NCBI GenBank assembly: GCA_018398765.1
Contig: JAHBMJ010003630.1
Location: 1-64,000 of the forward strand
Source of the DNA: Chromera velia
Lineage: Eukaryota > Sar > Chromeraceae
Length of the DNA: 64,000 nt
Direction of reading: 5' to 3'
The position numbers were made by a program, and so were the translations under genes. How positions within the stretch are numbered: position 1 is the stretch's first letter; every line of letters starts with the position of its first letter. The notes under the pieces are model-generated. The model did no database searches. It worked only from the letters and a program-made list of their open reading frames with translations, and was not told where the DNA came from. This document shows positions 59,925 through 64,000 of the stretch, piece by piece.

Positions 59925-60740
59925 GTAACATGACTGTTCCTCTTTCTTTCTCTGCTGAGTCGACAGCATGACTACACCTCTTTCATTCTCTGCTCAGACA
60001 GCAGTATGACCGCATCTCTTTTATTCTCTGCTCATGAGCAGCGTGACTGCGTGACATGGTCCCTCTCTCTCTGTATGTCTCACTCTCTGCCCAGGAGCGG
60101 CACTTCTACTTTTCTTTCACTCTCTGCCGAAGCAGCAGCGTGACTACGCCTCTTTCATTCTTTACTCAAGCAACAGCATGATTCCATGGCTCTCACTCTC
60201 TACTCAGTCAGTAACATGACAGTCACTCCACCTCTTCCATTCTTTGCCGAGGCAACAGTATGACTGCACCTCTTTCATTCTCCACTCAGACAGCAGTATG
60301 ACCGCATCTCTTTCATTCTCTGCTTACGAGCAGCCGGACTGCGTCCCTCTTACTCCGTCTCACTCTTTACCCATGAGCAGCACGTCCGCATTTCTTTCAG
60401 TCTCTGACGAGGCAGCAGCATGACTGTACCTCTTTCATTCTTTGCACAGTCAGCTGCATGACTCCATCGCTCTCACTCTCTGGCAGTGCTCAGTCAGTAT
60501 CAGGACTACACCTCTTTTACTTTCTGCCCAGGCAGCAGCATGACTGCACCTCTCTTATTTTCGGCTCAGGCCGCAGCGTGGCTCCATCTATCTCACTCTT
60601 TGCTCTGTCAGCAACATGATTGCACCTCTTTTATTTTCTAGTACTCAGTCAGCAGCATGTTTCCATCTCTTCCACTCTCTACTCAGTGAGTAACATGACT
60701 GTACCCCTTTCATTCTTTGCTCAGGCAGCGGCATATCTTT
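59925..60740. repeat. Degenerate 38-bp satellite, ~20 monomers, higher-order pattern
   Basis: The monomer is roughly AGCAGCATGACTGCACCTC then TTTCATTCTCTGCTCAGGC, varying from about 37 to 58 bp. Monomers 2-8 resemble monomers 9-15 in order (for example the GTATGACCGCATCTCTTT unit at about 60003 and 60298, and the GA-TCCAT-GCTCTCACTCTCT unit at about 60180 and 60462), giving a higher-order period near 280-295 bp. Confidence 0.82.
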
Positions 60741-61421
60741 CATACTTCGGACAGCACCATTTAGCCCGTTTCTCCACAAAATTGAGAAGATTCCCCATCG
60801 TTGGAATGTGACGATGCCTTGACCAAACGATAAACTCCGCGTGATACAGCTTGATATAAGACCTAAGCGAGCACGACGATGCAGCGCGCATCGCGAGATC
60901 AAATTGGAATGCCGTGCGTGAAATACAGAATCAAATACGCATATATATATAGAGACGTACGCATGCATACAACAAAGCACTAGAGTTAATTACAGACATG
61001 AAGCATGCAAGATGCAAAGTGCTTTCAAACCAAAGAGAGACCGGAAGGAAGAAAGTAATCTAGAAGTGGTTACACACAAACTCAAGAACTTTCCATCAAG
61101 CGATTAAGCGCTGGATAATTTTATCAGAATGCTTTTGCTGTTTTTCAATTTATTGATGAATAACATGAGAATACATTTGCAAGAAGTGAAATGCTGCAGT
61201 GTAGTTGAATCCAGCTCAAAAGATGGTTTTCATAATTCAAAAACGAGACTTGCTATCGGTTTTTATTAACTTTTTATGTGTTTTTCAATCAAATTCTTGT
61301 AGTAAAAGATTGTGCAGCTATGTTATATGAGAAAGTGTGTTTAGGCATTGAATTATAGGCGCTTTGTAATGGTTAGAAACCCTAGGAGACGGCTCTTTAA
61401 TTTATGTCTTTATAGCAGAAA
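60741..61421. other. Intergenic, no gene seen
   Basis: AT-rich after 61000; no motif or exon. Confidence 0.55.
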
Positions 61422-61825
61422 CAATGCACCTGATGAATATACCTGAAATACACCTGAATTCAGGTGCATTCGTCCAAAGCACCTTACACCTTGCACCTAT
61501 GTACCTTTTCTTGTCCTTACATTAGAAATAAGATGAAAGTAAATGAAAGAAGCTGTTGCAGGAGCTTATAGAAGCTTTAAACTCAGCTTTTTAAAGCCTT
61601 CTTTTTCCCTATCCTTCCCATATGCATACCCCAACTAACGCGATCCGCATCAAAAAGGAGGTGTTCATACAACAGTTTTTTTTTTTTATCTTCTAGGAGA
61701 CCACTATGTGAGATGGCCTACATGTTTAAAGCTTCTGTAAGCTCCTGCAACAGCTTCTTTCATCTTCTTTCCAGACATCTTAAAAAAGATTGCTCTGTGA
61801 GATTGTTCCTCTTGCGATGGAGGGC
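61422..61825. repeat. GGTGCA-family repeat (inverted) holding a 38-bp foldback
   Basis: From 61422 the complement TGCACC is iterated, ending ACCTTTTCTTGTCCTTA, the reverse of the TAAGG..GAAAAGGTGCA start seen at 50.3 kb. At 61545-61582 and 61724-61761 lie 38-bp inverted arms (GAAAGAAGCTGTTGCAGGAGC type). Right of them, 61775-61825 matches 50304-50355 inverted, so the foldback interrupts the family sequence and is probably a later insertion. Confidence 0.75.
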
Positions 61826-62511
61826 TGGGAGGAAGGAGGAGTAGGCAGTGCACTGGTTATGACTGAGGGGTAGGAAGTACTTAGCAAATGCCGAAGAAGG
61901 CATTCAGATGGAGGAGCGTCAAGTATGAGGTCGCATGAGAGAGAGAGCTAGTAGCGAGAGCAGTAACTAGGACAGAAGGAAGAGATGAAAGACGTATAGG
62001 CCAGACGCTAGGAATAAACTTTAAGTCAATGCCCCCCCCGCGATGAGCCATTTCCATCATTACTGAGTTGAATCGCGTGCTATAATTCGCCGATAGTGTC
62101 CTTTTCGATTTTAGACTACTTGACCCCAATGAGGCTAAGTGGCAATATGTATCTCCTTATTCCCTAAGGCAATCCTTTCAAAGGTGCTACCAAGAGGGCC
62201 TGGGGGAAAAAGAGGAAACTGATCAAGAGGCTAGTTAAGAGGCGACTGAAAGAAGCTGAAGAGAGACTAACAAGAGAAAAGAATGATAGGGAAAGGTCTA
62301 ATTTAAAATTAAAGAAAAAAATTAAGCGAATTGATTACAGGTTGTATAAAATGTCAGACCGAAAACGAAATACTTATACTTAATCCAGTAGGACCCTTTC
62401 AACGTGTAAACATGCATGCGTAAACTGCAGCGCATAGAAAGGTATAAGCTATGGGTATAAGCTAATCGTAAAAGGACGATAACAACCACGGTACTAAGAA
62501 TCACACTCACC
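61826..62511. other. Mostly non-coding; basic ORF end at about 62164-62383
   Basis: A plus frame from about 62164 to a TAA at 62381-62383 reads a Lys/Arg-rich helical segment (RAWGKKRKLIKRLVKRRLKE). It resembles the basic end of a retroelement protein but has no other motif. The rest shows nothing. Confidence 0.35.
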
Positions 62512-62537
62512 GTGACACACACACACACACACACATA

Positions 62538-62607
<70 letters not shown>

Positions 62608-62765
62608 CAGACAGCTCACTCCTTTTCTTCATCTACACAACAGACAAAAAGGAAGAACAAAGACAGACAGACAGACAGACACACACACAGACACACAGAC
62701 ACACACAGACACACACACACACACACACACACTGCGCACGCACGCAGACATGCACATTCTCTCTT

Positions 62766-62802
<37 letters not shown>

Positions 62803-62838
62803 TAGACGCACAGTGCGCACGCACGCAGACATGTACAT

Positions 62839-62894
<56 letters not shown>

Positions 62895-62895
62895 A
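62512..62895. repeat. (CA)n/(GA)n/(CT)n microsatellite cluster with ~85-bp duplication
   Basis: (CA)n then (GA)n at 62517-62606, CAGA and CACA runs to 62732, then two copies of a block with GCGCACGCACGCAGACATG, ATTCTCTC(CT)n and (CA)n (about 62732-62815 and 62816-62895). The open frames here are repeat artefacts. Confidence 0.92.
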
Positions 62896-63026
62896 GTGTC
62901 ACTGTCACACACATGCAGATAATTCTCTGTATCATGAAGTGGGTTGAAGGGACTTGCATCATTTTTGCAAAGAGGGATCCGCGTTCAATTTTGCGACTTG
63001 GTGCTGCGTACTGCAGCCCACCAAAG

Positions 63027-64000
63027 TCAGTTCTCTGTATTCTCACTATTCGAGGGCCCCACGAGAGGAGCCCTTTCATCAGTGACCTCTTCCACTTCTC
63101 CATTTGGTTTTTCGACAGGAGGGAAGCTCGCTGTCCCTAAGACGCCTGCTGCCTTTCCCCCTTGCGACCCTGATAATTCGGTTCCAGCCTCTCCCTCAGC
63201 AGTCCGCGTTGAGGTGAAACGCATGTGATAGAGGTGTTGGGCCACAAGCAGGATGTTCCACCCGATGCACACGATGGAAAGCGACAGTTTCGGCAGGTTT
63301 CCTGCAAACGTTCAAGAAGCACTCTTGAGTCTGAACGGTCTGAAAGAATGGAAAAGGGTCATGGATGCGGCTGGCAGGCAGCTGACCGAAAACAAAGTTC
63401 CAGTTGTCAAAAGCAATGGCATCGACAACCGATTGGCCGATGCTGAGGAAAGCGCCGGAAAGATCGCAAGCCACCTGGCGAATTGACATCCCTGCATACA
63501 TGTATTCAAACACACAAGAAAACATTTCACAAGCAGAGATGTGTAGAAGAAATATCTTTTCAAAGTCTCTGTCTACTTGTCCCTCCGACCTTTCACGGTT
63601 TGCGAGCTCAAGAAGGCGTTTTCTGCTGGCTTTGCCGGAACAAGGCGTGTCCAGTGACCTGGTTTGTTTGCTAACTTACGCATGCTGTTGATTCTACACG
63701 TCCACATATTCCCATCTTTTAAAGACGGACCTTTTGTGGACTTGAGGGCCTGGTTCAGGACGACCTGGGGAAGATGTTTGAGGAGCGTGCTGAGAACCTT
63801 CAGGTACCCTGCGACCATGAATCCAGATTCTTTGAGTGACGTATGCATGTGAATGGAAACTGAGCTCCGCACTTTTTTTCACTGTGCGACCAGGGGAGAC
63901 AAACTCACCGGAAGTTGGGGCCTTGCAGACATACGTCAGAAGAGTTCGACAAGAGGCCATTTGAAAGGAGAGTGGCGACAGCGCAATAGCCTTTGGTGCA
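63027..64000 (-). CDS. Cystinosin-like PQ-loop transporter, C-terminal part
   Basis: Minus-strand exons 63808-63731, 63491-63387 and 63301-63027 (TGA stop) join in phase; 64000-63909 is a probable but weaker upstream exon. The joined protein reads GYLKVLSTLLKHLPQVVLNQ, KSTKGMSIRQVACDLSGAF, DNWNFVFGNLPKLSLS and a last membrane segment IVCIGWNILLVAQHLY. The PQ-loop (LPQ...KST.G.S), the DLSG-type segment and the NW..FGN.PK stretch correspond closely to the second PQ motif and last helix of human CTNS, the proton-coupled lysosomal cystine exporter. The cytosolic tail is longer than in animals and holds DERAPLV, which resembles an acidic-dileucine sorting signal (D/E-x-x-x-L-L/I). The N-terminal helices and first PQ motif lie outside the window. 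Likely site: lysosome- or vacuole-like membrane. Confidence 0.88.

Noticed and set aside
61425-61460. Hammerhead-ribozyme-like words (CTGATGA...GAAA)
   Set aside because: The helices needed around the core do not form, and the words come from the iterated TGCACCTGA-type repeat.
63253-63483. Plus-strand ORF with helical sequence overlapping the cystinosin exons
   Set aside because: The minus strand gives three in-phase exons with clear cystinosin similarity. The plus frame is its shadow.

Overview
This is eukaryotic genomic DNA. Genes are split by many introns with GT-AG borders that keep reading phase across conserved domains, intergenic DNA is long, microsatellites are abundant, and retrotransposons and miniature transposons are frequent. 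The overall style (intron-rich genes, low-complexity Q/P/S-rich protein tails, mixed LTR, LINE and Penelope-type debris) would suit a free-living protist or alga such as a chromerid alveolate. I cannot fix the species from the sequence, and this is only an impression.

Three host genes are well supported. (1) A plus-strand TKL-type protein kinase (about 4.5-12.6 kb) has at least 11 exons, all kinase motifs, a long disordered N-terminus and a P/Q/S-rich C-terminal tail. Its 5' part lies in a ~3.1-kb tandem duplication; the upstream copy is a decayed pseudogene. (2) A minus-strand tandem CCCH zinc-finger protein (37.4-41.4 kb) has four recognisable exons and a 755-codon low-complexity last exon. 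(3) The C-terminal part of a minus-strand cystinosin-like (PQ-loop) transporter runs off the right edge (63.0-64.0 kb). A short plus-strand gene of unknown function sits at 55.66-56.44 kb, with a minus-strand ORF next to it.

Much of the rest is mobile-element material. There is a decayed Ty1/copia-like element at 14.8-18.9 kb. At 19.5-26.2 kb a minus-strand element carries a GIY-YIG endonuclease upstream of a YMDD reverse transcriptase and is split by a same-strand LINE with a YADD reverse transcriptase. Other elements are an unassigned multi-exon transposon-like ORF (44.0-47.3 kb), gag-like fragments (51.4-53.4 kb), a LINE 3' end (57.9-58.8 kb), an 856-bp MITE with 8-bp target duplications (48.2-49.1 kb), a ~1-kb TA-flanked inverted-repeat element (42.8-43.8 kb), a dispersed GGTGCA-rich repeat family, and a degenerate 38-bp satellite with higher-order periodicity (59.9-60.7 kb).

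The most interesting points are the permuted order (endonuclease before RT) of the Penelope-like element, a 5' splice-site preference for GTNNGT with frequent C at +3, and a GGTGCA-family repeat copy that begins and ends like an intron inside an acidic reading frame.
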